Shown: in pieces, positions 19,460 to 28,639 of the stretch
Numbering within the stretch: position 1 is the first letter of the stretch
Layout of the letters: each line of letters starts with the position of its first letter
Notes under the pieces: model-generated
Database searches by the model: none
What the model was told of the DNA's origin: nothing
What the model saw: only the letters and a program-made list of their open reading frames with translations
Made by a program: the position numbers and the translations under genes
Source of the DNA: Bog-756 sp963741055
GTDB taxonomy: Bacteria; Actinomycetota; Acidimicrobiia; Acidimicrobiales; RAAP-2
Direction: 5' to 3'
Assembly: GCA_963741055.1 (NCBI GenBank)
Contig: CAVUGU010000022.1
Location: 1 to 64,000 of the forward strand
Length of the DNA: 64,000 nucleotides

Positions 19460-19532
19460 TCGAACACCGACCACGTTCGACGCGACCTGACGGCGACGGG
19501 ATTCGCGTGCGCCGCGCGGGAGTGCCTGACCG

Positions 19533-20879
19533 GTGACCACCACCTACGACCCCGAGAACCCGAGGTACCTCGACGAGGAGGACCTGAGGGGCGAGTTCGA
19601 GCGCGTCTTCGACCTCTGCCACGGCTGCCGGCTGTGCTTCAACCTGTGCCCGTCGTTCCCGACCCTGTTCGACTCCGTCGACGGGCACGACGGGGACGTG
19701 GCCGCGATGACCACAGCCGAGCAGGACCGCGTCGTCGACGAGTGCTACCAGTGCAAGCTCTGCTATTTGAAGTGCCCCTATGTCCCGCCTCACGAATGGG
19801 AGCTCGATTTTCCGCGCTTGATGATGCGGGCGCACGCCGTCCGGCACGCGAAAGGCGAATCGCTCACCGAGCGGGCGACCGACCAATTCCTCGGGCGCAC
19901 CGACTTGGTGGGCCGGTTGTCGACGGTCGCCGCGCCGGTGGTCAATGCGATGACCGGCGGCCGCGGCTCGTTGCCGCGCCGGATGATGGAGAAGACGGTC
20001 GGTATCGCCTCGGACCGGCTGCTCCCGCCCTACGCCCGGCAACGGTTCACCACCTGGTTCCGGCGTCGCCCGCCAGGTGGTGATCAGCGCGGCTCCGCCA
20101 CCGGGGGAGCGGAGGGCTCGGTGTCGGTCTTCCCGACCTGCTTCGTCGAGTACATGGAGCCGGCCATCGGCCAGGACCTGGTCAAGGTCTACGAGCGCAA
20201 CGGAGTCGCCTGTTCGGTGCCCGAGGGGACCAAGTGCTGCGGTGCGCCCTGGTTGCATTCCGGCAACGTCAAGGAGTTCACCCGTGCCGCGTCGCGCAAC
20301 GTCGCGGTGCTCGCCGAGGAGGTGCGGGCCGGAAAGAACGTCGTGGTCGCGCAGCCGACCTGTGGGTACGTCGTGCGCAAGGACTACCCGGTCTACCTCG
20401 CCCACACTCCTCAGGCGGCCGACGCCGAGTTGGTCGCGGCCCACACCGTGGAGCCCGCCGAGCACCTCGTCGCGCTCGCTCGCAAGGAGGGGTCCGGCTT
20501 CGACGACTCCTTCCCCGGTCGGGAGAGCGGCGCGGTCCCGGACCGGGTCACCTACCACGTCGCCTGTCACCATCAGGCGCTGCAGATCGGGTTGAAGAGC
20601 CGCGACCTGCTCAAGCTCGCCGGCATCCGCGCGGAGCTCGTACAGCGCTGTTCGGGCATCGACGGCACCTGGGGCTACCGGGCCGCGAACTACGACCTCG
20701 CCCGGAAGGTCGCCGCGCCGCTGCGGCGCGAGGTGGAGGCCGCAGGGAACGAGGTGGTGTGCGGCGACTGCCATCTGGCCAACGGCTCGATCGAGCAGGA
20801 GACCGGGACCAAGCCGGTCCACCCGATCCAGCTGCTCGCACGCGCCTACGGGATCCCCGAAGAGGGAGGCACACGGTGA
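19533..20879 (+). CDS. Heterodisulfide reductase-related Fe-S oxidoreductase (GlpC/HdrD-like)
   Basis: 448-residue cytosolic protein. Two 4Fe-4S ferredoxin motifs stand near the N-terminus (CHGCRLCFNLCPSFP at about 29-43; CYQCKLCYLKCPYVPP at about 71-86). Two CCG-type domains follow (FPTCFVEY with TKCCGAPWLHSGN, and VACHHQALQ with CGDCHLANGS), as in GlpC and HdrB/D. Such proteins pass electrons to thiol/disulfide or quinone partners. The diiron protein upstream and DUF3501 downstream form a recurrent set; a reasonable inference is that this protein supplies electrons to the diiron protein. GTG 19533 is the start; the stop overlaps the DUF3501 GTG. Confidence 0.88.
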   Translation: MTTTYDPENPRYLDEEDLRGEFERVFDLCHGCRLCFNLCPSFPTLFDSVDGHDGDVAAMTTAEQDRVVDECYQCKLCYLKCPYVPPHEWELDFPRLMMRAHAVRHAKGESLTERATDQFLGRTDLVGRLSTVAAPVVNAMTGGRGSLPRRMMEKTVGIASDRLLPPYARQRFTTWFRRRPPGGDQRGSATGGAEGSVSVFPTCFVEYMEPAIGQDLVKVYERNGVACSVPEGTKCCGAPWLHSGNVKEFTRAASRNVAVLAEEVRAGKNVVVAQPTCGYVVRKDYPVYLAHTPQAADAELVAAHTVEPAEHLVALARKEGSGFDDSFPGRESGAVPDRVTYHVACHHQALQIGLKSRDLLKLAGIRAELVQRCSGIDGTWGYRAANYDLARKVAAPLRREVEAAGNEVVCGDCHLANGSIEQETGTKPVHPIQLLARAYGIPEEGGTR

Positions 20880-21490
20880 CCACCTCCGGACCGCTGCAAC
20901 TCGAGGACATCGCCGACCAGCGCGCGTACGAGCGCGAGCGGGAGCAATTCCGAAGCGAGGTCATCGAAGTGAAGAAGCGACGCCGGATCGGTGTCGGACC
21001 GCTGGTCACCTTCCTCTTCGAGAACCGGATGACCATCCGCTTCCAAGTACAGGAGATGGCCCGGGCCGAGCGGATGTCGACCGACCAGCAGATCCAGCAC
21101 GAGCTCGACGTGTACAACCGGCTCCTGCCTTCGGACGGCGAGTTGTCGGCGACCCTCTTCGTCGAGATGACCGACGACGCGGCGCTTCGTGCATGGCTCC
21201 CGCGCCTGGTGGGGATCGAAGGGTCGTGTGTCCTGCGGATCGGGGAGGGGCCGGACGCCGCGTCGATCACTTCGGTACCCGAGGTGGAGCACGAGGCCGC
21301 GCTCACCCGCGACGACATCACCTCCGCCGTGCACTACGTGCGCTTCCCGGTCGGAGCGAGGCTCGCCGATCGGCTGCGTGCGGGGCCGGCCGTCCTCGCG
21401 ATCGACCATCCCGGCTATCCCGAGGGACTCCCGGGCACCGTGCTCGGCGACGCGACGCGGTCCGAGCTCGCGTCGGACCTCGTCGCGTAG
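20876..21490 (+). CDS. DUF3501 family protein
   Basis: 204-residue protein of unknown function. The family signature spans residues 15-75: YEREREQFRSEVIEVKKRRRI, VTFLFENRMTIRFQVQEMARAERM and ELDVYNRLLP. No transmembrane segment or metal-binding Cys cluster is seen. GTG 20876 overlaps the Fe-S gene's stop after GAGGGAGG, so the two are translationally coupled. The rubrerythrin/Fe-S/DUF3501 grouping implies a role in the same redox or peroxide-defence complex. It converges with the enoyl-CoA hydratase gene three bases away. Confidence 0.85.
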   Translation: MTTSGPLQLEDIADQRAYEREREQFRSEVIEVKKRRRIGVGPLVTFLFENRMTIRFQVQEMARAERMSTDQQIQHELDVYNRLLPSDGELSATLFVEMTDDAALRAWLPRLVGIEGSCVLRIGEGPDAASITSVPEVEHEAALTRDDITSAVHYVRFPVGARLADRLRAGPAVLAIDHPGYPEGLPGTVLGDATRSELASDLVA

Positions 21491-21493
21491 GGG

Positions 21494-22282
21494 TCAGCGG
21501 CCCGAGAAGCGCGGAGCTCGGCGCTCAGTCGGATCGCCGCGACACCCTCGCCGAAGTCGTCGGTCTCCATCAGCCGGAGCTGCTCACCGCGTTCACGGTC
21601 GACCGCGGATCGGAAGCCGTCGACGATCCGCGCCCGCTGCGTCGCCGCGGATGGCTCGCACCGCGAGCGGCGCGACCTCGGCCAGTTCGGACGCCAGGCG
21701 CCGGGCGCCCGCTCGCGGATCGTCGTCGAGGCGGTCGCAGAGACCGATGGCCTCGGCCTCGGCGCCGTCGATCCGTCGTCCGGTGAGGAGAAGCTCGAGC
21801 GCGCGCTGAGGTCCGACCACCTCCGGGAGGGTCAGCGAAAGCCCGAAGCCGTGGTGGAGACCGAGCCGCGCGAAGTTGGCAGAGAACCGGGTCGCAGGTG
21901 ACGCGACCCGCAGGTCGCAGGCGAGCGCCAGGCCGAGGCCGCCTCCGACCGCGGAACCCTGCACCGCGGCGACCAGAGGCAGCGGCCCGGCGACCAGTTC
22001 GTACGCATGGCCGTAGAGGGCCGCAAGGGTCTCGCCCGGCGGCGTTCCCGACCCCGAGAAGTCGAAGCCGCCGCAGAAGTGCTTGCCCTCGGAGGCGAGG
22101 ACCGCCGCTCGACAGCCGTGTCGCTCGGCGAACGACAGACCTTCGAGGATCCCGCGCAACAACTCGACGTCGAAGAAGTTGGCGGGCGGTCGGTGCCACT
22201 CGATCTCGGCGACACCGGGTGCCGGCTCACCGACGGTGACGTCGCCGAAGCTCGCACGCGGTTCCGCGCTCGCTCCGCTCAT
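21494..22282 (-). CDS. Enoyl-CoA hydratase/isomerase, frame broken near the C-terminus
   Basis: Crotonase-fold enzyme, about 262 residues, acting on enoyl-CoA in beta-oxidation or isomerisation. The oxyanion-hole segments are AAVLASEGKHFCGGFDF and VAAVQGSAVGGGLGLALACDLRVA. FSANFARLGLHHGFGLSLTLPEVVG follows with the residues around the catalytic site; a conventional Glu is not obvious there. ATG 22282 (MSGASAEPRASFG) is chosen by homology. The frame breaks near 21640 and 21535; after both, the natural end TERRAPRFSGR is reached at 21494. The CoA substrate is unknown. Confidence 0.82.
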
Positions 22283-22410
22283 GGTGGCCGAAGTGTAGGC
22301 GGCAAGGTCCGCGGCCAGCTCGCCGCAGGCGCCGCGGCAAGGTGGCCCCTCCATGCTCCGCGGCGTCGACCGAAGACGGCGTCGACCGAACAGACAGAAC
22401 AGGAGCTGCC

Positions 22411-22845
22411 ATGACCACCGCGAGCGCGACGACCATCACCGGGAACCTGACCCGGGACCCCGAGATCCGCTACACCCGCGAGGGGCAGGCCACCACCACC
22501 CTCGGGGTCGCGGTCAACCGGCGGTGGCAGAACCGGGAGACCGGGGAGTGGGACGAGGCCACCTCGTTCTTCGACGTGGTGACCTGGCGCGAGCTCGCCG
22601 AGAACGTCGCGCTCAGCTTGACCAAGGGGATGCGGGTGGTGGTGAGCGGGCGGCTGGAGCAGCGCAGCTGGGAGACCGAGGAGGGCGATCGCAGGTTCAA
22701 GGTGGAGATCGTGGCCGACGAGGTCGGCGCCAGCCTCCGCTTCGCGACCGCGGAGGTTCACCGGATCGAACGCCAGCGTCCCGCCGACGACACCGACTCT
22801 GCCGCGACCGGATCGGAGGACGAGCCGGTCCGTACCGGAGCCTGA
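22411..22845 (+). CDS. ssb: Single-stranded DNA-binding protein
   Basis: 144-residue SSB with one OB-fold at residues 5-110 (TGNLTRDPEIRYTREGQATTTLGVAVNRRW; FFDVVTWRELAENVALSLTKGMRVVVSGRLEQRSWE). The tail is short and acidic but lacks the DDDIPF-type tip of the main replicative SSB. It is therefore probably an accessory paralogue rather than the one in the rpsF-ssb-rplI locus. AGGAG lies five bases before ATG 22411. A small unknown gene follows two bases downstream. Confidence 0.9.
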   Translation: MTTASATTITGNLTRDPEIRYTREGQATTTLGVAVNRRWQNRETGEWDEATSFFDVVTWRELAENVALSLTKGMRVVVSGRLEQRSWETEEGDRRFKVEIVADEVGASLRFATAEVHRIERQRPADDTDSAATGSEDEPVRTGA

Positions 22846-22847
22846 GA

Positions 22848-23096
22848 GTGGGGGAGACCCCGACGAGCGCACCGCCCGCGCGGTTCGACGTGGGGGTCTG
22901 GCTGACCAAGTTCGAAGTGTTCGCGGCCTGCCAGGCCCTGGCCGACGCCGACCGGCTGTTGGCTCGGTCGGGGCGTGGCCGTGAAGCCCGGGCGCTCGGT
23001 GACCTCTTCGAGCTGTTCGAGGACCGCCTGTCGGCCGGGGCTCAGTCGGACCCGGGCTCCCGCTCGTACTCGAGCGAGAGCGAGTTGACGCAGTAG
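22848..23096 (+). CDS. Small hypothetical protein downstream of ssb
   Basis: 82-residue protein that I do not recognise. The central part (FEVFAACQALADADRLLARSGRGREARALGDLFELFEDRL) looks like two amphipathic helices with good high-GC codon use. The last 18 codons overlap the convergent msrB gene. GTG 22848 has GGAG at a good distance and begins two bases after the ssb stop, so the two are probably co-transcribed. Confidence 0.5.
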   Translation: MGETPTSAPPARFDVGVWLTKFEVFAACQALADADRLLARSGRGREARALGDLFELFEDRLSAGAQSDPGSRSYSSESELTQ

Positions 23097-23470
23097 CGGA
23101 GACCGGTCGGCGCCGGCCCGTCGGGGAAGACGTGGCCGAGATGGCCACCGCAGCGGGCGCAGTTGATCTCGGTACGCCGCATGAGGAAGCTGCGGTCCTC
23201 GTGCTCCTCGATCGTGCCCTCGGCCACCGCCCGGTTGAAGCTCGGCCAACCGGTCCCCGACTCGAACTTGTCGTCGGTCGTGAAGAGGGCCGCGCCGCAA
23301 CCCGCGCAGGTGAAGGTGCCCTGCCCGTCGACGTGGAGCAGCTCCCCGGACCAGGCCGGCTCGGTGGCCGCCTGCCGGAGGACCGCGTAGCGCTCGGGCC
23401 CGAGCCTCTCCCGCCACTCCTCGTCGCTCAGTTCCACTCTGGTGTCCGCCTGGCCGCTGTGCTCTGTCAT
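23042..23470 (-). CDS. msrB: Peptide methionine-R-sulfoxide reductase
   Basis: 142-residue MsrB, which repairs oxidised methionine. Zinc sites CAGC and CARC frame the conserved GTGWPSFNRA, and the catalytic Cys is in RYCVNSLSL near the end. Length and motifs are complete. It overlaps the small gene after ssb on the opposite strand. It may belong to the oxidative-stress repertoire together with the nearby rubrerythrin set, though it is not in that operon. Confidence 0.95.
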   Translation of the reverse strand: MTEHSGQADTRVELSDEEWRERLGPERYAVLRQAATEPAWSGELLHVDGQGTFTCAGCGAALFTTDDKFESGTGWPSFNRAVAEGTIEEHEDRSFLMRRTEINCARCGGHLGHVFPDGPAPTGLRYCVNSLSLEYEREPGSD

Positions 23471-23571
23471 CGCTCTTTTTCTCCGTTCTCCCTGCCCAGC
23501 TATGTCAACGCTCCCGTGTGAGGGGCTGTTCCCGATCCGCGGGACCGGGATTGGGCCGGGTCGCGCGATGT

Positions 23572-23608
23572 CGGTAACGTCGGCCCGGCCGCGCGACGGT
23601 CGTTACCG
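23572..23608. promoter_or_regulatory. Spaced inverted repeat before the fadE30-like gene
   Basis: CGGTAACG (23572-23579) and its exact complement CGTTACCG (23601-23608) are separated by 21 bases and lie 33 bases before the acyl-CoA dehydrogenase start. The arrangement could be two half-sites of a regulator of this catabolic operon. It does not resemble the KstR2 palindrome (CAAG-NN-CTTG) known upstream of mycobacterial HIP genes. Confidence 0.3.
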
Positions 23609-23641
23609 CCGACCCGCGGCGAGCGCGACCCCACGACTCCC

Positions 23642-24856
23642 ATGGACCTCCGAGACCGACCCGAGGACGAAGCCTTCCGGGCGGAGGTGCGCGCCTGGCT
23701 CGAGGAGCACGTGGTCGGTGAGTTCGCCGCCCTCGGGGGCCGGGGTGGATCGGGGGACGAAACCTACGGGTTCGAGACGAGGCTGGCCTGGGAGAAAGTG
23801 CTCGCGGCCGGCGGATGGACCGGTCTCGGCTGGCCGGTCGAGTTCGGGGGTCGTGGAGCGAGCGTCGCCCGGCAGGTGATCTTCAACGAGGAGTACGTGC
23901 GAGCACGCGCGCCGGGACGGGTGAGCGTGCTCGGCGAAGGACTCCTCGGTCCCACCGTCATCCAGTACGGGACCGACGCGCAACGGGCCCGGTTCCTTCC
24001 ACCGATCCTCGCGGGAACCGAGCTCTGGTGTCAGGGCTACTCCGAGCCCGATGCGGGGAGCGACCTGGCCAACGTGCAGACCAAGGCGGTCCTCGACGGT
24101 GACCAGTGGGTGGTGACCGGGCAGAAGGTGTGGACCTCCCTTGCCCACCAGGCCGACTGGTGCTTCGTCCTCTGCCGGAGCGATCCCGGCTCGACCCGCC
24201 ACCGCGGCCTTTCCTACTTGTTGGTGCCCATGCGCCAACCCGGTGTGGAGGTCCGTCCGATCGAACAGCTCACGAGGACCTCGGAGTTCAACGAGGTGTT
24301 CTTCGACGGTGCGCGCACTGCGGCCGAGAACGTGGTCGGAGAGCGCGGCGACGGGTGGCGGGTCGCGCTGGCCACGCTCGCCTACGAGCGAGGCGTCGGC
24401 CTCCTCGGCCATCAGCTCACCTTCCGTCGCGAGTTCGATCGCCTCCTCGAGGTGGCCCGAGCGCGCGGTGCGACGGGCGATCCGTTGGTGCGCCAGCGTC
24501 TGGCCCGCTCCTACGGCGAGCTCGAGATCCTCCGCTACAACACGCTACGGAGCCTGTCGGCGATCGACGGTCCGGTCGCGCCGCCCGAGGCCTCGATCAT
24601 CAAGTTGTACTGGGCGAGCTGGCACCAGCGGTTCGGTGAGCTTGCCACCGATCTGAGAGGCCCGGCGGGGGTCGTGCTCGAGTCGGAGCCCTACGAGCTC
24701 GACGAACTCCAGCGGACCTTCCTGTTCAGCCGTTCGGAGACCATCTACGGCGGTTCGAACGAGATCCAGCGGAACATCATCGGCGAGCGCGTGCTCGGAC
24801 TTCCGCCCGAGCCGAAGAGCGAACCGAAGGTCGAAGCGAGAGGAGCAACTCGATGA
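23642..24856 (+). CDS. fadE30: Acyl-CoA dehydrogenase, FadE30-like
   Basis: 404-residue flavin-dependent acyl-CoA dehydrogenase. Family motifs include GWPVEFGGRGAS, LWCQGYSEPDAGSDLANVQTKA and ETIYGGSNEIQRNIIGERVLGLP. The order and wording match mycobacterial FadE30, including VWTSLAHQADWCFVL and TSEFNEVFFDGART. FadE30 acts in degradation of HIP-CoA, the C/D-ring remnant of steroids. The next two genes are IpdF- and FadD3-like, as in the KstR2 regulon, which supports the assignment. Its stop overlaps the next start (ATGA). No frame break is present. Confidence 0.85.
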   Translation: MDLRDRPEDEAFRAEVRAWLEEHVVGEFAALGGRGGSGDETYGFETRLAWEKVLAAGGWTGLGWPVEFGGRGASVARQVIFNEEYVRARAPGRVSVLGEGLLGPTVIQYGTDAQRARFLPPILAGTELWCQGYSEPDAGSDLANVQTKAVLDGDQWVVTGQKVWTSLAHQADWCFVLCRSDPGSTRHRGLSYLLVPMRQPGVEVRPIEQLTRTSEFNEVFFDGARTAAENVVGERGDGWRVALATLAYERGVGLLGHQLTFRREFDRLLEVARARGATGDPLVRQRLARSYGELEILRYNTLRSLSAIDGPVAPPEASIIKLYWASWHQRFGELATDLRGPAGVVLESEPYELDELQRTFLFSRSETIYGGSNEIQRNIIGERVLGLPPEPKSEPKVEARGATR

Positions 24857-25662
24857 CCGGAGTGCCCACCGAAGCGCCGCAGCCACCCGAGGTGCCCGAG
24901 CCGCCGCCGGGTCACGGTCTGCTCTCCGGCAAGATCGTGGTGGTGACCGCCGCGGCGGGGACCGGCATCGGTTTCGCGACCGCCAAGCGGTGTGTCGAGG
25001 AGGGCGCGACCGTGGTGGTCTCCGACGCGCACGAACGGAGGCTCGGGGAGGCGGCCGATGCGTTGGCGGAGCTCGCCGGGGAACGGCCTCTCGCCGTCCC
25101 CTGCGACGTGACCGACGATGCGCAGGTGCGCCATCTCTACGACGCCGCGGTCGAGCGCCACGGCCGCTTCGACGTGGCGGTGAACAACGCGGGCCTCGGA
25201 GGTCGGGTCGAAGTCGTCGAGATGACCGACGAGCAGTGGTCGGCGGTGCTCGACGTGACCTTGACCGGCACCTTCCGCTGTACGCGTGCCGCGCTCGGCC
25301 ATCTCTACGCTGCCGGGGGCGGGGTGATCGTGAACAACGCCTCGGTCCTCGGCTGGCGGGCGCAGGCCGGCCAGGCGCACTACGCGGCGGCCAAGGCCGG
25401 AGTGATGGCGCTGACCCGCTGCAGCGCAGTCGAAGCCGCGCCGCGCGGTGTGCGGGTCAACGCGGTGTCACCGAGCCTCGCGTTGCACCCGTTCCTCAAC
25501 CGGGTGATGCCCGACGAGGAGCTCGAGGAGCTTCGCCGCCAAGAGGTGTTCGGGCGCGGCGCGGAGACCTGGGAGGTGGCGAACGTCATCGTCTTCCTCG
25601 CCAGTGACTACTCGACGTACCTGACCGGCGAGGTCGTCTCGGTGAGCAGCCAGCACCCCTGA
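24853..25662 (+). CDS. ipdF: SDR dehydrogenase, IpdF-like (steroid HIP pathway)
   Basis: 269-residue short-chain dehydrogenase. The cofactor motif is VVVTAAAGTGIGFATAK near residues 31-47, then NNAGLGG and the catalytic HYAAAKAG (Tyr, Lys), with Ser in NNASVLGWRAQ. The segments GWRAQ..Q.HYAAAKAGVMALTRCSA and FLASDYSTYLTGEVVSVSSQHP match mycobacterial IpdF (Rv3559c), which handles a hydroxy-HIP-derived CoA thioester in C/D-ring breakdown. It is coupled to the fadE30-like gene by a four-base overlap. A Pro-rich N-terminal extension is also typical of IpdF. Confidence 0.85.
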   Translation: MTGVPTEAPQPPEVPEPPPGHGLLSGKIVVVTAAAGTGIGFATAKRCVEEGATVVVSDAHERRLGEAADALAELAGERPLAVPCDVTDDAQVRHLYDAAVERHGRFDVAVNNAGLGGRVEVVEMTDEQWSAVLDVTLTGTFRCTRAALGHLYAAGGGVIVNNASVLGWRAQAGQAHYAAAKAGVMALTRCSAVEAAPRGVRVNAVSPSLALHPFLNRVMPDEELEELRRQEVFGRGAETWEVANVIVFLASDYSTYLTGEVVSVSSQHP

Positions 25663-25747
25663 AGCGCCTCGAGCGACGCCCGCGCACCGGCCGGCCCGGG
25701 TCTTCCCTTCCGACTTCCGTATTCGGGCACTGCACTACCCTGACGGC

Positions 25748-27406
25748 GTGTCAGATGTGATCGACCCGCGAGGCGACCTGCAGTGGGGGACGATCCCGGC
25801 TCTGGTCGCGGACGCGGCGGCCCGCTTCGGTCCGGCGGAGGCGGTCGTCGACCGCAACGGGCCGGACGGCTCGGCGATCCGGGTCACGTTCGACCAGTTG
25901 GCGGAGGATGTCGCGGCCACCTCGCGCGCGGTGGTGGCGTCCGGCGTCGAGCGCGGCGACCGGATCGGGATCTGGGCGCCGAACTGCTTCGAGTGGATGG
26001 TCGCCGCGTTGGGTGCGGTGGGTGCGGGCGCCGTGCTGGTGCCGCTCAACACCCGATTCAAAGGCGACGAGGCCGCGTTCGTGCTCGGCGCCTCTCGGGC
26101 ACGCCTCCTCTTCACCGTCGAGGGATTCCTCGGCACCGACTACCCGAGGATGCTCGCCGACGCAGGTGGCCGACGGCAACTGCCCGATCTGGAGCGGGTG
26201 GTCGTGCTGCGATCCGAGGGTGATCGGAACCGCCGGCCCAGCGCCGAACTTCCCACCGAGCTGCTGGGCCGACTTCCTCGGTCGAGAGCAGGAGGTCGGG
26301 GCGGACGTGGCCGCCGGACGCGCGGCGTCGCTCGACGCCGGCGATCTCTCCGACCTGATCTTCACCTCGGGGACCACCGGTCGCCCGAAGGGCGCGATGG
26401 CCACCCACGGTCAGTCGGTGCGCACCTTCGCGACCTGGTCGGAGGTGGTCGGTCTGCGCGCGGGTGACCGCTACCTCATCGTCAACCCGTTCTTCCACAC
26501 CTTCGGCTACAAGGCGGGCATCCTGGCCTGTCTGATGACCGGGGCGACGATGGTCCCCGAACCGGTCTTCGACGTCGACCTTCTGCTCGCCCGGATCGCG
26601 GAGGAACAGGTGTCGGTGCTGCCCGGGCCGCCGACCGTCTTCCAGTCGATCCTCGACCATCCCGAGCGCGAGAGGTTCGACCTCTCGACTCTCCGGCTGG
26701 TGGTGACCGGGGCGGCCGCGGTTCCCGTCGAGCTGGTCGAGCGGCTCTGGTCCGAGCTCGGCATCGAGACGGTGCTCACCGCGTACGGGCTGACCGAGGC
26801 CACCGGCACCGCGACCATGTGCCGGCGTGGCGACTCGGCCGAGGTGATCGCCATGACCTCGGGGCGGGCGATCCCCGACGTGGAGGTCAAGGTGGTCGAC
26901 GCGGAGGGCGAGGAGTGCCCGAAGGGGGAGACCGGAGAGATCGTGGTGCGCGGGTACAACGTGATGCAGGGATACTTCGACGATCCCGAGGCGACCGAAG
27001 CGACCATCGACGCGGAGGGCTGGCTCCACACCGGTGACCTCGGGACGATGGACGAGGCCGGCAACGTCGCGATCACCGACCGGTTGAAGGACATGTACGT
27101 CTCGGGCGGGTTCAACGTCTATCCGGCGGAGATCGAGGCGGTGCTGCGCCAGCACCCGGCGGTCGGGGAGGTCGCCGTCGTCGGGGTCGCCGACCGCCGG
27201 ATGGGCGAGGTGGGTCTCGCGGTGGTGGTGCCCGCAGCGGGCGCCGCCCCACGTCGCTCGACGACGAGCTCATCGCCTGGGTGCGTCAGCGCCTGGCCAA
27301 CTACAAGGTGCCCCGGGGGGTCGAGACCGTCGACGCCCTGCCGGTCAACGCCAGTGGCAAGGTCTTGAAGCGCGAGCTCCGCGAACGCTTCGCCGCCGCA
27401 CCGTGA
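25748..27406 (+). CDS. fadD3: Acyl-CoA synthetase, FadD3-like (HIP-CoA ligase), frame broken
   Basis: ANL-family CoA ligase, about 550 residues. P-loop FTSGTTGRPKG; FFHTFGYKAGILACLMTGAT is characteristic of FadD3, which activates HIP; YGLTEATGTATMCR, GWLHTGDLGTMDEAGN, DRLKDMYVSGGFNVYPAEIE and NASGKVLKREL complete the fold. The frame changes near 26230-26280 and again near 27245, where one base seems lost in a C run; the true end is TGA 27404-27406. GTG 25748 is the start. With fadE30- and ipdF-like genes it forms a steroid C/D-ring module. Confidence 0.85.
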
Positions 27407-27431
27407 CTACGGTCGGACCAGGACGACCACT

Positions 27432-27448
27432 GTTCGAATCGTTCGAAC
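27432..27448. promoter_or_regulatory. Palindromic operator candidate before the alcohol dehydrogenase
   Basis: A perfect 7-3-7 inverted repeat (GTTCGAA, TCG, TTCGAAC) sits 16 bases before the start of the alcohol dehydrogenase and directly before its ribosome site GAGAGGAG. Symmetric sites of this size are typical for TetR- or MarR-type repressors. No regulator gene is adjacent, so the binding protein is unknown. Confidence 0.45.
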
Positions 27449-27463
27449 CGAGAGGAGAAAGCA

Positions 27464-28570
27464 GTGCGAGGCATCGTCTACACCGGTGACGACGTCGAGG
27501 TCACCGATCAGCTGGAGATCGGCGAGCCCGGTCCGACCGAGGTGAAGGTGGCGATCGGCGCGGCCGGGGTCTGCCACAGCGACCTCTCGGTGATCAACGG
27601 GACCATTCCCTGGAAGGCCCCGTCGGTCCTCGGACACGAGGGCGCCGGGGTGGTCGAGGCGGTCGGCTCCGAGGTCACCTCGGTCAAGCCCGGCGACCAC
27701 GTGGCCATCGCCACCATTGCCAGCTGCGGTCACTGCCGTGCGTGCAGCACCGGCCATCCGACCTGGTGCATCAAGACGCTCGGGAACGTCTCTCAGCCGT
27801 TCACCTTCAAGGGCGAGCCCGCCTCCAACTTCGCGGCCACCTCGGTCTTCGTCGAGTCGACCATCGTGAAGGAGGTCCAGGCGGTCAAGATCAGCAAGGA
27901 TGTTCCACTGACCTCGGCGTCGCTCATCGGGTGCGGCGTGCTGACCGGTGTCGGCTCGGTCCTCAACCGGGCGAAGGTGCAGCCGGGAGAGACCGCGGCG
28001 GTCTTCGGGGTCGGGGGCGTCGGGCTCAACGTGATCCAGGGACTCCGCATCGCCGGTGCGAGCCGCATCGTCGCCATCGACACCATCGCCTCGAAGGAGC
28101 CGCTCGCCCGGCAGTTCGGCGCGACCCACTTCGTCGACGCCTCGGACACCGACGCGGTCGCGGCGATCCGCGAGATCGTCCCCCCGGGCCCGGCTCGCAT
28201 GTCGGGAGCGCTCGGCTGGACCGGAGGAGTGACCTGGGCGTTCGACTGCGTGGGGCATCCCGCCGTCCTGCGCAACGCGCTCGACGCGCTCGACTGGGGT
28301 GGCACCGCGCTCGCCATCGGCATTCCGCCACAGGGGACCGAGGTCGCGGTCGACGTGAACGCGCTGGCCTACGTCGACCGGGGTCTGCTCGGTTGCCGGT
28401 ACGGGTCGTCGCGCCCTCACTACGACATCCCGCTCATGGTCGAGCTCTATCTCGACGGCAAGCTGATGCTCGACGAACTGGTCACCGAGGAACGTCCGTT
28501 GGAAGGGTTCCGCGAGATCGTCGAGGACATGGAGGAAGGCAAGCTCGCCCGCGGCGTCCTCACCTTCTGA
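27464..28570 (+). CDS. Zinc-dependent alcohol dehydrogenase
   Basis: 368-residue medium-chain dehydrogenase/reductase. The catalytic zinc ligands are in GVCHSDL and GHEGAGVVEAVG; the structural zinc lobe is SCGHCRACSTGHPTWC. The Rossmann motif VFGVGGVGLNVIQG precedes the NAD site. It resembles the class III/AdhD group of actinobacteria. The substrate is not evident; a steroid side-chain or isoprenoid alcohol would fit its neighbours. AGAGGAG precedes GTG 27464. The gene is intact, with a palindrome immediately upstream. Confidence 0.88.
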   Translation: MRGIVYTGDDVEVTDQLEIGEPGPTEVKVAIGAAGVCHSDLSVINGTIPWKAPSVLGHEGAGVVEAVGSEVTSVKPGDHVAIATIASCGHCRACSTGHPTWCIKTLGNVSQPFTFKGEPASNFAATSVFVESTIVKEVQAVKISKDVPLTSASLIGCGVLTGVGSVLNRAKVQPGETAAVFGVGGVGLNVIQGLRIAGASRIVAIDTIASKEPLARQFGATHFVDASDTDAVAAIREIVPPGPARMSGALGWTGGVTWAFDCVGHPAVLRNALDALDWGGTALAIGIPPQGTEVAVDVNALAYVDRGLLGCRYGSSRPHYDIPLMVELYLDGKLMLDELVTEERPLEGFREIVEDMEEGKLARGVLTF

Positions 28571-28639
28571 GGCTCGCGCCGAACCGGAGGCGAGGCCTTT
28601 CCTCGCCCGGAAGGCGCCCTGTTACAGTCGGCAGCCGAT

